A DNA stretch of 36,456 nucleotides from Myxococcaceae bacterium (GTDB taxonomy: Bacteria > Myxococcota > Myxococcia > Myxococcales > Myxococcaceae), in the NCBI GenBank assembly GCA_003818285.1, contig RPRB01000027.1, positions 1-36,456 on the forward strand. Reading direction: 5' to 3'. The notes beneath the pieces are model-generated. The model saw only the letters and a list, made by a program, of their open reading frames with translations. It did no database searches and was not told where the DNA came from. Positions 14,588 to 23,543 of this stretch are shown in pieces. The stretch's first letter is position 1. Every line of letters starts with the position of its first letter. A program made the position numbers and the translations under genes.

Positions 14588-16561
14588 ATGACCCGCCGGG
14601 CGTTGCCCTTCCTGATGGTCGCCGCGGCGATCACCGCCGCCTCCGGCTGTACGTGCAGCGGCGACGTATCGCGGTTCCCGGTGGTGACCACCCCTCCGGG
14701 CACCGACGGCGGCGGCAACGGGAATCCCGACGGGGGCCCGGACGGTGGGGGCGGGAACGGCACCAACCCCTGCGAGGTCATCGTCTGCGTGCCGGTGGTG
14801 GACGGCGGATTCAGCGGGACCATCGGCTTCCCGCCGGACGGCGGCTTCAACCTCGACGGCGGCGTGGGAACCAGCGGCGACGGCGTCTCCGTCGATCCGC
14901 TCGGGCGCATCACCCTCAACAGCCAGGACATCGAGATCAACTACGCCTGGATTGCCAACTGGAAGATGGGGACGGTCTCGAAGTTCGACACCAAGAACCT
15001 CCTCCCCGACGGCGGGATCCACGAGGTGGGCCGGTACATCAGCGTCTTCCCCCTCGACGGGCGCGGCCGGAGGAACAACAGCTCGTCGGCCAGCGTCTAC
15101 GACCCGAGCCGGACCGCCATCGACGTGAACGGCGACATGTGGGTCGCGAACTTCGCCTCCCATGCCGGGCAGTACTTCAGCGTGACCAAGGTGGCGGGGA
15201 GCCCGTTCAACTGCGTGGACCGCAACGGGAACGGGAAGATCGACACGAGCGTCGACGACCCGGCGGACGTCGCGAACTACGGGATCATCACCCCGAACGA
15301 GTACCTGAACCCCAGCGACCCCAACAACCCTCTGCTCTACGACGAGTGCGTGCTCTTCACCCAGGAGCTGGGGGACAACAATCCCACCGGGAGATTCGGC
15401 GAGGGCTCCATCTCCATCGCCGCGGCGCCCGAGGGCGGCCCGGGCGACGTGTGGGTGGGCACCTGGATCGACCGGCGGATGTGGCGGCTCGATCCGTTCA
15501 CCGGCGTTCCCAAGGCCATCCCCGCCGGGACCAACGTGGGGCAGCTCCCGGACGGCGGCGGGATGTACATCGGCGTGCCCTCCATCGAGCCGTACGGCTC
15601 GGCGGTGGACAGCAAGAACCGACTCTGGGTCGTGCACCGGGTGCAGAACACCGTGGCGGTCATCGACGCCAACACCGCCACCTTGCTGGTCAACGCCATC
15701 TCTCCGCCCTCGGGCTTCCCCCGGGGCGGGTACGGCATCGCGGTGGACAAGCAGGGCCGGGTCTGGGTCCCCAACTGGGGCTCGGGACCGACCGCCACCC
15801 GCTACACGCCGCCGACCAGCGGACCCATCGACGCCGGCACCTGGGACGTCTTCAACTACGGCGGGCTCACCTCGCCGAGCGGGACGCGCATCGGCCAGGG
15901 CCGCGGGGTGACCGTGGACGACGAGGGCATCGTCTGGTTCAGCGGCGACCGGAACAACCTCGGCTCGGCGGCGCTGGTCTGGGGCGCCAGCGTGGACGAC
16001 GGCGGGGTCCGGATCTTCGACGGCGGCACGCCCACCCCGCTCGTCGACGCCACCTCGACCTGGAGCAAGACCAGCATCGGCATCGGCCTCGACCAGAACA
16101 AGAACCTCTGGGTCAACAACTCCACCGGCAACGTGATGCGGATCGACCGGAACACCGGCGGGGTGACCACCTCGTCGAACCAGGCCGGAGCGCTTTACAC
16201 CTACTCCGACTTCACCGGATACCAGCTCCGCCACATCACCCAGAGCCAGGGCGTCTTCCGCCAGACCGTCGCCGGCTGCTCGCGCTACGCCCAGTGGGAC
16301 ACGGTGACCTGGGACGCCATCACCCCGCCGAGCACCGCGGTGGTGCTGTACGTGCGCGGCTCGAACAACACCGACTTCACGGTCTCCCAGAAGTACGGTC
16401 CGTTCACCAGCTCACCCGCGGATCTGCAGGCTGCGCCCGGACCCGTGCCGCAGTTCAAGTTCATCCAGCTCGAGTTCCAGATGAGCTCCCTGGACGGCGT
16501 CGCCCAGCCGTACCTGCTGGGCTTCAGCGTCACCTCGAAGTGCCTGACGCCACTCCAGTAA
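14588..16561 (+). CDS. Lipoprotein with streptogramin-lyase/NHL-type beta-propeller
   Basis: The 657-residue product has a lipoprotein signal (PFLMVAAAITAASGC, lipidated Cys21) followed by a Gly/Asp/Pro-rich tether. The main body has repeated blades of the Vgb/NHL kind: DMWVANFAS, RLWVVHRVQNTVAVID, GRVWVPNWGSG, IVWFSGDRNN and NLWVNNSTGNVMRID. A calcium-loop-like stretch DRNGNGKID begins at residue 211. The ~100 C-terminal residues (after RYAQWDTVTWDAI) look like a separate beta domain. I start at ATG 14588 because GGAG lies 9 nt upstream and the signal peptide begins there; an in-frame ATG at 14561 would add nine residues. Probably exposed at the cell envelope; ligand or substrate unknown. 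Confidence 0.85.
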   Translation: MTRRALPFLMVAAAITAASGCTCSGDVSRFPVVTTPPGTDGGGNGNPDGGPDGGGGNGTNPCEVIVCVPVVDGGFSGTIGFPPDGGFNLDGGVGTSGDGVSVDPLGRITLNSQDIEINYAWIANWKMGTVSKFDTKNLLPDGGIHEVGRYISVFPLDGRGRRNNSSSASVYDPSRTAIDVNGDMWVANFASHAGQYFSVTKVAGSPFNCVDRNGNGKIDTSVDDPADVANYGIITPNEYLNPSDPNNPLLYDECVLFTQELGDNNPTGRFGEGSISIAAAPEGGPGDVWVGTWIDRRMWRLDPFTGVPKAIPAGTNVGQLPDGGGMYIGVPSIEPYGSAVDSKNRLWVVHRVQNTVAVIDANTATLLVNAISPPSGFPRGGYGIAVDKQGRVWVPNWGSGPTATRYTPPTSGPIDAGTWDVFNYGGLTSPSGTRIGQGRGVTVDDEGIVWFSGDRNNLGSAALVWGASVDDGGVRIFDGGTPTPLVDATSTWSKTSIGIGLDQNKNLWVNNSTGNVMRIDRNTGGVTTSSNQAGALYTYSDFTGYQLRHITQSQGVFRQTVAGCSRYAQWDTVTWDAITPPSTAVVLYVRGSNNTDFTVSQKYGPFTSSPADLQAAPGPVPQFKFIQLEFQMSSLDGVAQPYLLGFSVTSKCLTPLQ

Positions 16562-16589
16562 CCTGAAGCGGCCCCTGCGGCGGTCCACG

Positions 16590-16605
16590 GGCACCCCCGG
16601 GTGCC
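16590..16605 (+). terminator. Small hairpin after the propeller lipoprotein
   Basis: GGCACC (16590-16595) and GGTGCC (16600-16605) form a perfect 6-bp stem with a 4-nt loop, 29 bp past the stop. No T-tract follows, as is common in GC-rich genomes, so function is uncertain. Confidence 0.3.
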
Positions 16606-16647
16606 GGGCGCCGAGCGCAGTCCGGGGTTGCGCCGCCGCCACTCGCT

Positions 16648-18303
16648 GTGCAAGGCACCACAGCGACCGTGGCTTCCTCGGGAAACGGAAGGGATGCGGC
16701 CTCGGAGCGGGCCGCGGCGCTCCAGCGCATCTCCGCGCTGCCCGCCCGCGCGCGCCTGGACGCGCTCCTGGCGGCGAAGGACGCCTCCGCCCTGGTGCGG
16801 GCGCTTCCTCCCGAGCAGCTCTACGCCACCGTCGCCGAGGTCGGTCTGGCCGACGCCACCGAGCTCGTCGAGCTGGCCTCGCCCGAGCAGTTCCAGGCGC
16901 TGGTGGACCTCGGTGCCTGGAAGCGGGACACGCTCGACCCGCACGGGCTGCTGGAGTGGCTCCGCGCCGCGCGCGGCGACGACCACGAGGCGCTGCTGCG
17001 GAAGTTGCACGGCCTCGACCTCGAGCTGCTCGAGTCGATGCTCCGCGCCTTCACCGTGGTGCACGACCTCGAGGAGACACCCGACCCTCCGGTGGAGGGC
17101 GTCAGCCTCGACTCGGCGGACGGGCACTACCGGGTGGAGATCAAGGTCGAGGGCCCCGAGCAGGCCGCGCTCCGGGCGCTGCTCCTGGACCTGATGGCCG
17201 AGGACCCCCTCACCTTCAGCCGCCTCCTCGAGGCCATCCGCTGGGAGATGCCCAGCGAGCTCGAGGAGGCGGCGCTGCGCTTCCGCTGGGCACGGCTGGC
17301 AGACCTCGGCTTCCCCGACCCGGAGGCCGCCGCGAGCCTCTACGCCGCGGTCCGGTTGCCGCCGGCACCTTCGCCCGCGCCGGGCGCCGAGCTCGTCCGG
17401 AGCGGGGGACGCCCGGTGGATTTCGTGCAGGCGGCGCTGGAGGGACTCGATGCGGTGGAGGCGGAGAACGCCGCCGAGGAGCTCCGGGGAGTGTTCAACG
17501 CCGCGCTGGTGGCCGACGGCGCCGACCCGGGAGACCTGGAGGCGTTCCGGGCCTCGGCCGAGCGGGCACGGGACACCCTGGGGCTCGGCCTCGAGTACCT
17601 GGCCGGGGGCGACCCGCGTCGCGCGCCGGCGGTGGTCCGGGAGACACCGCTGCGACAGGTGTTCCAGACCGGATTCTCGCTCGCGCTCCGGCTGCGGCAC
17701 CGCGCGGACCGGCTGGCGTCGCGCCCTCTCTCCCGCATCGACGGGCAGTGGCTCCTCTGGCCCGAGCAGGCGGCGGCGGTGGGTGCCCTCCGGCGCGCCC
17801 GGCCGATGCGGGCGCTTCCGGTGGAGGGCGCCGAACCGGTGCCGTTCCGGTCGATGGCGGAGATCCAGCACGCCGAGGGCGAGCTCGATCGCGCCGAGCA
17901 GCAGCAGGCGCTCCTCGCGGCGCTCCTCGGTGGCGGCGAGGAGCCGGCCCGCGCGGCCCTGGACGGGCTGGGTCCGGCATGGCCCGCCGGCGGGACCCCC
18001 GCGGTGCTCGCGGCGGCGGTGTCCCACGCGCTGCTCGACGGCCGGGCCCGGGTCGCTCCGGTCGCCGCCGCGCGGACCCGCGAGCTCGGCCGTGCCTTCC
18101 TCGACCCCGGGCCACCTCCCACGGTGCGCCCGGCTGCTGTGGCTCGGGCCGCCCACGTGTTCGGCGCCGTGGCCGCCGGGGCGGAGGCGGGGCGGCTCGC
18201 CCGCCTGGTCCTCGAGCGACTGGCTGATCAGATCGGTGGAGCGTTGCTCACCGGCCCGCTTCCCGACGAGGTCCGGACGACGCTCCCCTGGTCGGGGCTG
18301 TAG
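16648..18303 (+). CDS. DUF6178-like protein of unknown function
   Basis: This 551-residue, leucine/alanine-rich, mostly helical soluble protein has no signal peptide. Its N-terminal pattern (SALPARARLDALLAAKDASALVRALP, then LYATVAEVGLADATELVEL and ASPEQFQALVDLGAWKRD) matches my recollection of the DUF6178 family found in delta-proteobacteria and myxobacteria. That family has no established biochemical role known to me. No catalytic or metal motif stands out. The start is uncertain: GTG 16648 gives the longest product and GTG 16669 is seven codons later; neither has a strong ribosome-binding site. It precedes an O-antigen-ligase-like gene by 54 bp, but a shared function is only guessed. Confidence 0.75.
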   Translation: MQGTTATVASSGNGRDAASERAAALQRISALPARARLDALLAAKDASALVRALPPEQLYATVAEVGLADATELVELASPEQFQALVDLGAWKRDTLDPHGLLEWLRAARGDDHEALLRKLHGLDLELLESMLRAFTVVHDLEETPDPPVEGVSLDSADGHYRVEIKVEGPEQAALRALLLDLMAEDPLTFSRLLEAIRWEMPSELEEAALRFRWARLADLGFPDPEAAASLYAAVRLPPAPSPAPGAELVRSGGRPVDFVQAALEGLDAVEAENAAEELRGVFNAALVADGADPGDLEAFRASAERARDTLGLGLEYLAGGDPRRAPAVVRETPLRQVFQTGFSLALRLRHRADRLASRPLSRIDGQWLLWPEQAAAVGALRRARPMRALPVEGAEPVPFRSMAEIQHAEGELDRAEQQQALLAALLGGGEEPARAALDGLGPAWPAGGTPAVLAAAVSHALLDGRARVAPVAAARTRELGRAFLDPGPPPTVRPAAVARAAHVFGAVAAGAEAGRLARLVLERLADQIGGALLTGPLPDEVRTTLPWSGL

Positions 18304-18357
18304 AAACGACAGCGATGGCTGCCCGGCCGCCCGGCGTGGGCAAGGAATTCCAAGGGG

Positions 18358-19692
18358 GTGCGTCTGGCACGTCCGCTGCTCCCGCCCGTCCGAGCCATGC
18401 GGACCCGTGCGCCGGAGGGGGAGGGGGAGTCCGGGGCGTGGAGGCTGGCGGGGAGGCGTGACCGCTGGGCGTTCCTGCTCCTGGCGGCGTTCTGCGTGCA
18501 GATCTACGCCGCGCCGGCGGAGTGGATCCCGGCGTTCGTCCCGCTGCGGCTGGCGCTGTCGCTGAGCTTCGGTGCCCTGGGGCTCCTCCTGCTGGAGCAC
18601 GCCGGACGCCGCGTTCCGCTCCACTGGGACGGGACGCGGGGCCTCGCCCTCGTGGCGTTCCTCGCCTGGGCCGCGGCCTCGCACCTGTGGAGCGTGGCGC
18701 CGCGGGTCACCGACGAGTGGCTGGTGATGGTGGTCAAGGTCGCGGTGACCTGGTTCCTGGTCGTGAACCTCGCCACCACGCCGCGCCGGCTGGCAATCCT
18801 CTGCCTCTGCCTCGTCGCCGGCTCCATGGTCACCAGCGTCGGCGGCATCCTCCGGTACGTCTCGGGCGAGGAGCTGAGCCAGGGGTTCCGGACGCTGTGG
18901 CTCGGCGTCTTCGGCGACCCGAACTACCTCGCGGAGTACCTGGCGATGACCGTCCCCCTCGCGGTGGCCTTCATCGCCCGCCCTCGTGCCGGCGTCTGGG
19001 TGCGCCTGCTGTGCGTGGCCTCGGTGCTGCTAGCGGTCACCTGCATCGTCCTGACCTTCTCCCGCGGCGGGTTCCTGGGCCTCGTCTTCGGGGGGCTGGT
19101 CTGGGCCCTCCGGGAGCGGGCCCAGCGGACCAAGGCGCTGGTGCTCTCGGCGGTGCTGGCGGTGGGCGTGGCGATCTTCGCGCCCGCGACCTACTGGGAG
19201 CGCACCGACACGCTCGAGGAGTTCGAGCGGGACCAGTCCGCCCTGGGCCGCGTCAACGCCTGGCACGTGGCCTCGACGGCGAACCTGGACCGTCCGCTGC
19301 GTGGAGTTGGCGGCGGCGCGTTCCGCGATGCCTGGCCTCTCTACGCGCCGCCCGAGGTCCGGGAGACCCCACTGGTGGCGCACAACATCTTCCTCGACAC
19401 GCTGGGCGAGCTGGGCTGGGTGGGCTTCTTCCTCTTCCTCACCTTCGCCGGGAGCGCCACCGGGGCGGTGTTCCGCGCCGGAGGGGACCCGGAGATCGGC
19501 TGGCTGGCACGGGGCATCGGAGCGAGCGTGGCCGGCTTCCTGCTCTGCAACTGCTTCACCGGCTCGCTCGCCGCTCCCCAGCTCTTCGTCCTCTTCGGGC
19601 TGGCGGGCGCGACCGAACGGGTGGCGTCGCGGGAGGACCTGCTCGAGGCCGGAGCGGCCCGGCCGGTGATGGCGCCTTCGTGGGGCGGGTGA
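18358..19692 (+). CDS. O-antigen ligase/polymerase-family membrane protein
   Basis: The 444-residue integral membrane protein has about ten hydrophobic segments, starting with WAFLLLAAFCVQIYAAP. It carries the Wzy_C/WaaL hallmarks: TFSRGGFLGLVFGGLVW before a periplasmic loop, and AHNIFLDTLGELGWVGFFLF with the conserved histidine. Such proteins join or polymerise surface polysaccharide on the periplasmic face of the inner membrane. Whether this one is a ligase (WaaL) or polymerase (Wzy) cannot be told, and no glycosyltransferases adjoin it. GTG 18358 has AAGGA 11 nt upstream. An ATG at 18397 (MRTRAPEGE) is an alternative that loses 13 residues. The stop overlaps the next start by one base. Confidence 0.87.
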   Translation: MRLARPLLPPVRAMRTRAPEGEGESGAWRLAGRRDRWAFLLLAAFCVQIYAAPAEWIPAFVPLRLALSLSFGALGLLLLEHAGRRVPLHWDGTRGLALVAFLAWAAASHLWSVAPRVTDEWLVMVVKVAVTWFLVVNLATTPRRLAILCLCLVAGSMVTSVGGILRYVSGEELSQGFRTLWLGVFGDPNYLAEYLAMTVPLAVAFIARPRAGVWVRLLCVASVLLAVTCIVLTFSRGGFLGLVFGGLVWALRERAQRTKALVLSAVLAVGVAIFAPATYWERTDTLEEFERDQSALGRVNAWHVASTANLDRPLRGVGGGAFRDAWPLYAPPEVRETPLVAHNIFLDTLGELGWVGFFLFLTFAGSATGAVFRAGGDPEIGWLARGIGASVAGFLLCNCFTGSLAAPQLFVLFGLAGATERVASREDLLEAGAARPVMAPSWGG

Positions 19693-20174
19693 TGACGATG
19701 GGTCGACGGTGGAAGGAGCGGGGAGACTCGCTGGTCCCGGCGCTGCTCGCGGGACTGGCGCTGCTGCTGGACATGTCGGTGGACGGGGAGTCGTTCGCCC
19801 ATGCAGTCGCGGTGGCGGCGGTGGCGCTGGCGGCGGCGCTGAGCGGGGCGGCGGCGGTGGTGAGCCTCGGGCGGTTCGGCCCCTCGCGGCTCGGGCGCCG
19901 CTTCGCGATGTGGCGAGCCGGTGGGCTCCTGGCCGCGGCGGGGTGCCTCGCGCTGGAGGTGGTGCAGCGGTTCGCGACGCCGCGTCTCCCCGCCGACGCG
20001 GCGGTGCAGCTCACCGTCCTGGGAGGCGCGTGGGCCCTGCTCACCGGCTGGGTCTGGGGGCGCCGGAGCTGGGAGCGGATGGTGGCCGGGCTGGTCGTTC
20101 CCGGGCCGGAGGACGAGGTGCGCGAGCGCGAGGCCCGGCGCGGGGTGCGCTGGACCGGCCGGGAGATGGCATGA
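19692..20174 (+). CDS. Four-helix membrane protein of unknown function
   Basis: Not recognised. The 160-residue product has four hydrophobic helices: [54 protein letters not shown] and VLGGAWALLTGWVWG. A charged cytoplasmic tail rich in Arg/Glu (DEVREREARRGVRW) follows. ATG 19692 shares one base with the TGA of the ligase-like gene, and an in-frame GTG lies one codon earlier at 19689. This packing argues for co-translation with the polysaccharide gene, so an accessory role there is a reasonable but unproven guess. Confidence 0.72.
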   Translation: MTMGRRWKERGDSLVPALLAGLALLLDMSVDGESFAHAVAVAAVALAAALSGAAAVVSLGRFGPSRLGRRFAMWRAGGLLAAAGCLALEVVQRFATPRLPADAAVQLTVLGGAWALLTGWVWGRRSWERMVAGLVVPGPEDEVREREARRGVRWTGREMA

Positions 20175-20337
20175 GCACGCTCGTGGCGGTCGACGGCATG
20201 CTCTACGATCTCGAGGCTTCCTCCGGGGCGCCCGCCGGCGTCTCGCCGCTGGTCGGCGAGCCTTGCCCGACGACGAGAGGGAGCGCCGCGAGCCCGAGCC
20301 TCCCGACAAGGGGGCGCCGGCGGACGGCCCACCGTAG
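20171..20337 (+). CDS. Small ORF at operon end, possibly frameshifted
   Basis: ATG 20171 overlaps the previous stop as ATGA. The first ~30 codons (MSTLVAVDGMLYDLEASSG...) look genuine. From about 20260 that frame turns Arg/Ser-rich with poorer third-position GC and would run to 20518, into pyrD. The -1 frame instead gives a hydrophilic, GC3-rich tail (ALPDDERERREPEPPDKG, ending ADGPP at the TAG of 20335-20337). A one-base indel near 20262 would join both into a ~55-residue protein. It may be an annotation or sequencing artefact, a decayed gene or a real frameshift; no function assigned. Confidence 0.35.
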
Positions 20338-20367
20338 CCCGGCGGTCGAGAGGGCACATCGATCGAC

Positions 20368-20404
20368 GCGAGGGGCCGTGTGCGGTCCGGAGACCACCCC
20401 TCGC
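20368..20404. terminator. Possible bidirectional hairpin between convergent operons
   Basis: GCGAGGGG (20368-20375) pairs with CCCCTCGC (20397-20404). The 21-nt interior contains a second small stem GGTC/GACC. It lies between the rightward membrane-protein run and the end of pyrD, where a terminator would be expected. No T-run. Confidence 0.35.
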
Positions 20405-20438
20405 TCGGCGGCTTGTTGCCCGGACCCGTCGAGACGGA

Positions 20439-21539
20439 TCAACCGGAGCGGGATCGCGGCTCGCCCTGCGCGGCCGCCCCGTGCGCCCGCGGCAGCGCGT
20501 CGAGCCCGCGGGCGGTGAGCCGGGCGCGCAGCTCCGACACCAGCTTCCGGACGAGGAAGGGCCCCTCGTAGACGAACGCGGTGTACAGCTGGACCAGGTC
20601 CGCCCCGGCCTCGATGCGCTCCAGCACGTCGTCGGCGGTGAAGACGCCGCCGGAAGCCCACAGCGCGAGGCGCCCCCGGGCCCGGGCCGCGGCACGGCGC
20701 AGCGTCCCCAGCGCCAGCGGAGCGAGCGGGGCGCCCGAGAGCCCTCCTGCCTCCGCCGCCACCGGGCCGGTCAACCCGGGGCGGCCAAGGGTGGTGTTGG
20801 TGCAGATGAGGCCGGCGATGCCGACCTCCACCGCGACGTCGACGATGGCGTCGACCTCCTCCGGCGCGAGGTCCGGGGCGATCTTGAGGAACAGCGGCGT
20901 GCCAGGCGAGATCGCCTCCACCCGCGTCTTCACCGCCGAGAGCAGGGCCCGGAGCGGCTCCGCTTGCTGGAGCTGGCGGAGCCCCGGGGTGTTCGGTGAG
21001 CTCGCGTTGATGACCAGGTAGTCGGCCAGCGCGCCGAGCGTCTCCACCCCGGCGACGTAGTCCTCGACCGCGCGCTCGAGCGGTGTGTCCTTGTTCTTTC
21101 CCAGGTTGACGCCCACCGGTCCAGGCCGGCGTCCCAGGGCGCGGAGCCGCGCGGCCATCGCCTCCGCTCCATGGTTGTTGAACCCCATGCGGTTGATGAG
21201 CGCCCGGGCCTCCGGAAGGCGGAACAGCCGGGGCGCCGGGTTCCCGGGCTGGGGCCGCGGCGTCACCGTCCCCACCTCGACCCCCGCGAAGCCCACGCCG
21301 AAGAAGCCGGCCACCGCCTCGGCGTCCTTGTCGAAGCCGGCGGCGAGCACCACCGGGTGGGCGAAGCGCAGGCCCGCGCTGGTCACCGACAGGTCCGGCC
21401 CGCCGGAGGGAAGCGCGGCGCGGGGGCACACCGAGCCCCACGCTCGCAGGGCGGACATCCCCAGCACGTGCGCCCGCTCGGGGGAGAGGAGGAAGAGACC
21501 GCGCTTGACCAGCCCGTACACGCCCCCGGGCAGTACCAC
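20439..21539 (-). CDS. pyrD: Dihydroorotate dehydrogenase (quinone), class 2
   Basis: PyrD oxidises dihydroorotate to orotate with FMN and passes electrons to quinone at the inner membrane. The 366-residue product has the class 2 N-terminal helix (GGVYGLVKRGLFLLSPERAH), LAAGFDKDAEAV, RLFRLPEARALINRMGFNN, VNLGKNKDTPLE and NASSPNTPGLR with the catalytic serine. FMN-binding ends are ICTNTTLGR and LVQLYTAFVYEGP. The C-terminus carries a ~15-residue variable tail. The GTG start at 21539 lies 3 nt after the stop of the deaminase gene, so the two pyrimidine/purine genes are probably one transcript. Confidence 0.94.
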   Translation of the reverse strand: MVLPGGVYGLVKRGLFLLSPERAHVLGMSALRAWGSVCPRAALPSGGPDLSVTSAGLRFAHPVVLAAGFDKDAEAVAGFFGVGFAGVEVGTVTPRPQPGNPAPRLFRLPEARALINRMGFNNHGAEAMAARLRALGRRPGPVGVNLGKNKDTPLERAVEDYVAGVETLGALADYLVINASSPNTPGLRQLQQAEPLRALLSAVKTRVEAISPGTPLFLKIAPDLAPEEVDAIVDVAVEVGIAGLICTNTTLGRPGLTGPVAAEAGGLSGAPLAPLALGTLRRAAARARGRLALWASGGVFTADDVLERIEAGADLVQLYTAFVYEGPFLVRKLVSELRARLTARGLDALPRAHGAAAQGEPRSRSG

Positions 21540-21542
21540 GCT

Positions 21543-22535
21543 TCAGGGGATGAAGGAGTACTCGCGCGCCCAGGCCAGCGCGCGGTCGACCTGGTCGGGT
21601 GACATGATCCCGTACTTCTCCACCAGGGACACCTCCGACCGCATGTCGGTCTCGAGCAGGTAGGGACCGTCGGTGTTCAGCGTCAGCTTCACCCCGCGGT
21701 CGAGGAAGGTCTGGACGATGTGCTTCAGCTCGTCCACGCCGCTCACCGCGTGGGTGTGGAGGTTCGAGGTGGGGCAGAGCTCGAGCACCACGTCCTGCTC
21801 GCGCAGGAGTCGCATCGCCGACTCGTCGTACGCCGCCCGGATCCCGTGGCCGATGCGATGTGGCCTGAGCCAATCCACCACCGCGATGACCCCCTCGGCG
21901 CCCGTGCCGCTCGTCTCCCCGGTGTGGACCGTGGTCTTCAGGCCCGCGTCACGCGCCCGCTGGAACAGGTCCTGGTAGGCGGCCACCTGGTCGGCGTCCA
22001 GCTCCAGGGCGCGGGTCTCGGTTCCGGCGAGATCGATTCCCACCACCCCCCGATGCCGGTACCGGATGGCCTTCTCGAGGATGATCGAGTTGAGCCGGTG
22101 GTCGAACTCGCGGGCCAGGCAGAAGATGAGCCCTGCCCGCACCCCGTACTCGAGCATCGCCCGGTCCATCCCCCGCAGCGCGGCGTGGATGATGTGGTCC
22201 AGGTCCAGCGTCGAGTCCTGGTTGCGCTTCATCGGGTTGAAGCGCAGCTCGATCTGGGTGACCCGGCTTCCGCGGAACTCCTTCCCGATGACCTCGTACA
22301 CGCTCCGCTCGATGGCCATGGGCGAGCTCTGAATCTTCTCGGTCCAGGTGTGCATGATGCGGAGGTAGTCGTCGAGGCTGGAGACGTTGTCCGGCCGCGC
22401 GGTGATCATCTCCACGAACTCGAAGTAGTTCTTCGTCGGGAGCTTGAACCCCTGGCTGTGAGCCAGCGACCAGAGAACGTGCGGCGCCACCGCTCCGCCG
22501 ACGTGGATGTGCAGGTCGATGAGCTCGCGGAACAT
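21543..22535 (-). CDS. add: Adenosine deaminase family protein
   Basis: A 330-residue metal-dependent amidohydrolase of the adenosine/AMP deaminase fold, probably removing the 6-amino group of adenosine or a related nucleoside in the cytoplasm. Metal-site and catalytic segments are visible: DLHIHVGGA (two His), the second-shell [11 protein letters not shown] (His and Glu), HRIGHGIRA (His) and [12 protein letters not shown]. In the last motif the metal Asp289 is present, but the usual second Asp of TDDP is Gly290. The substrate may therefore differ (for example aminodeoxyfutalosine or another adenine nucleoside). ATG 22535 starts immediately before the DLH motif, as usual. It is divergent from folD across 79 bp with no clear promoter seen. 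Confidence 0.85.
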   Translation of the reverse strand: MFRELIDLHIHVGGAVAPHVLWSLAHSQGFKLPTKNYFEFVEMITARPDNVSSLDDYLRIMHTWTEKIQSSPMAIERSVYEVIGKEFRGSRVTQIELRFNPMKRNQDSTLDLDHIIHAALRGMDRAMLEYGVRAGLIFCLAREFDHRLNSIILEKAIRYRHRGVVGIDLAGTETRALELDADQVAAYQDLFQRARDAGLKTTVHTGETSGTGAEGVIAVVDWLRPHRIGHGIRAAYDESAMRLLREQDVVLELCPTSNLHTHAVSGVDELKHIVQTFLDRGVKLTLNTDGPYLLETDMRSEVSLVEKYGIMSPDQVDRALAWAREYSFIP

Positions 22536-22614
22536 GCCCCGAGGCTACAGAGGGACGGTGTCCTCCGTCGAGCAAGGCTTCCGTCACCTGCCGCCTCGTG
22601 TAGTGTGGGCCGCC

Positions 22615-23469
22615 ATGGCAGCGACACTGATCGACGGCAAGGCCATCGCCCAGAAAGTGCGGCAGGAGGTGGCCGAGGGCACCCGCGAGCTGAAGGCACG
22701 CACCGGTCGCGTCCCCGGACTGGCGGTCATCCGGGTGGGCGAGGATCCGGCGAGCAAGATCTACGTCACCGGCAAGCAGAAGGCCGCGGCCGAGGTCGGG
22801 TTCCACGCCACCGAGGACCACTTCCCCGAGACCGCCTCCCACGCCGAGGTCCAGGCAAGGCTGGAGGCGCTCAACACCGACGACTCCGTGCACGGCATCC
22901 TGGTCCAGCTCCCGGTGCCGAAGCAGGTGAGCTCCGACCGGCTCCTCCGCGTGCTCCGACCCGACAAGGACGCCGACGGCCTGCACGCGGTCAACGCCGG
23001 CCTCCTCGCCCAGGGGCGCGAGGCGACGGTGGCCTGCACCCCCTGGGGGGTGATGCGGATGCTCCAGGAGATCGACTGCAAGCCCCGTGGCAAGCGGGCG
23101 GTCGTGGTCGGCCGGAGCATCCTCGTGGGCCGTCCCATGGCGCTGCTGCTGCTCAACGCCGATGCCACGGTGACGATCTGCCACAGCAAGAGCGACCTGG
23201 CCGCAGAGGTGCCCCGGGCGGACATCCTGGTGGCGGCGGTGGGCGTCCCCGAGCTCATCAAGGGCGCCTGGGTCAAGCCCGGCGCGGTGGTCATCGACGT
23301 GGGCATCAACCGGCTCCCCACCGGCAAGCTGGTGGGGGACGTGGAGTTCGCCGCCGCTGCCGAGCGGGCCTCCTACATCACGCCCGTGCCGGGCGGCGTC
23401 GGGCCAATGACCATTGCCATGTTGCTCTCGAACACACTGAGGAACGCCCGGGCGCTGATCGGGCGGTGA
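22615..23469 (+). CDS. folD: Bifunctional methylene-THF dehydrogenase/cyclohydrolase
   Basis: FolD interconverts 5,10-methylene-, methenyl- and 10-formyl-tetrahydrofolate using NADP. The 284-residue length is normal. Conserved segments are [18 protein letters not shown] (the catalytic Tyr and Lys are visible), [24 protein letters not shown], the nucleotide-binding [17 protein letters not shown], and the C-terminal [20 protein letters not shown] chose ATG 22615 because the family N-terminus ([11 protein letters not shown]) begins a few residues later, although the frame is open further upstream. It lies near metF and gcvTHP, so one-carbon functions are clustered. Confidence 0.96.
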   Translation: MAATLIDGKAIAQKVRQEVAEGTRELKARTGRVPGLAVIRVGEDPASKIYVTGKQKAAAEVGFHATEDHFPETASHAEVQARLEALNTDDSVHGILVQLPVPKQVSSDRLLRVLRPDKDADGLHAVNAGLLAQGREATVACTPWGVMRMLQEIDCKPRGKRAVVVGRSILVGRPMALLLLNADATVTICHSKSDLAAEVPRADILVAAVGVPELIKGAWVKPGAVVIDVGINRLPTGKLVGDVEFAAAAERASYITPVPGGVGPMTIAMLLSNTLRNARALIGR

Positions 23470-23476
23470 GTCCCGG

Positions 23477-23514
23477 CAGGGCCGGGTCGGGCCCTGGCGC
23501 CACCGCATGGCGCC
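23477..23514 (+). terminator. Two back-to-back hairpins after folD
   Basis: CAGGGCC (23477-23483)/GGCCCTG (23490-23496) forms a perfect 7-bp stem with a 6-nt loop. GGCGCCA (23496-23502)/TGGCGCC (23508-23514) forms another with a 5-nt loop, sharing one base with the first. Both are in the 74-bp folD-lgt gap. No T-run follows. They may terminate folD or act in the leader of the lgt-like gene. Confidence 0.5.
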
Positions 23515-23543
23515 CCCGGTGCTGTTATGAGAGCGACTAGCAC

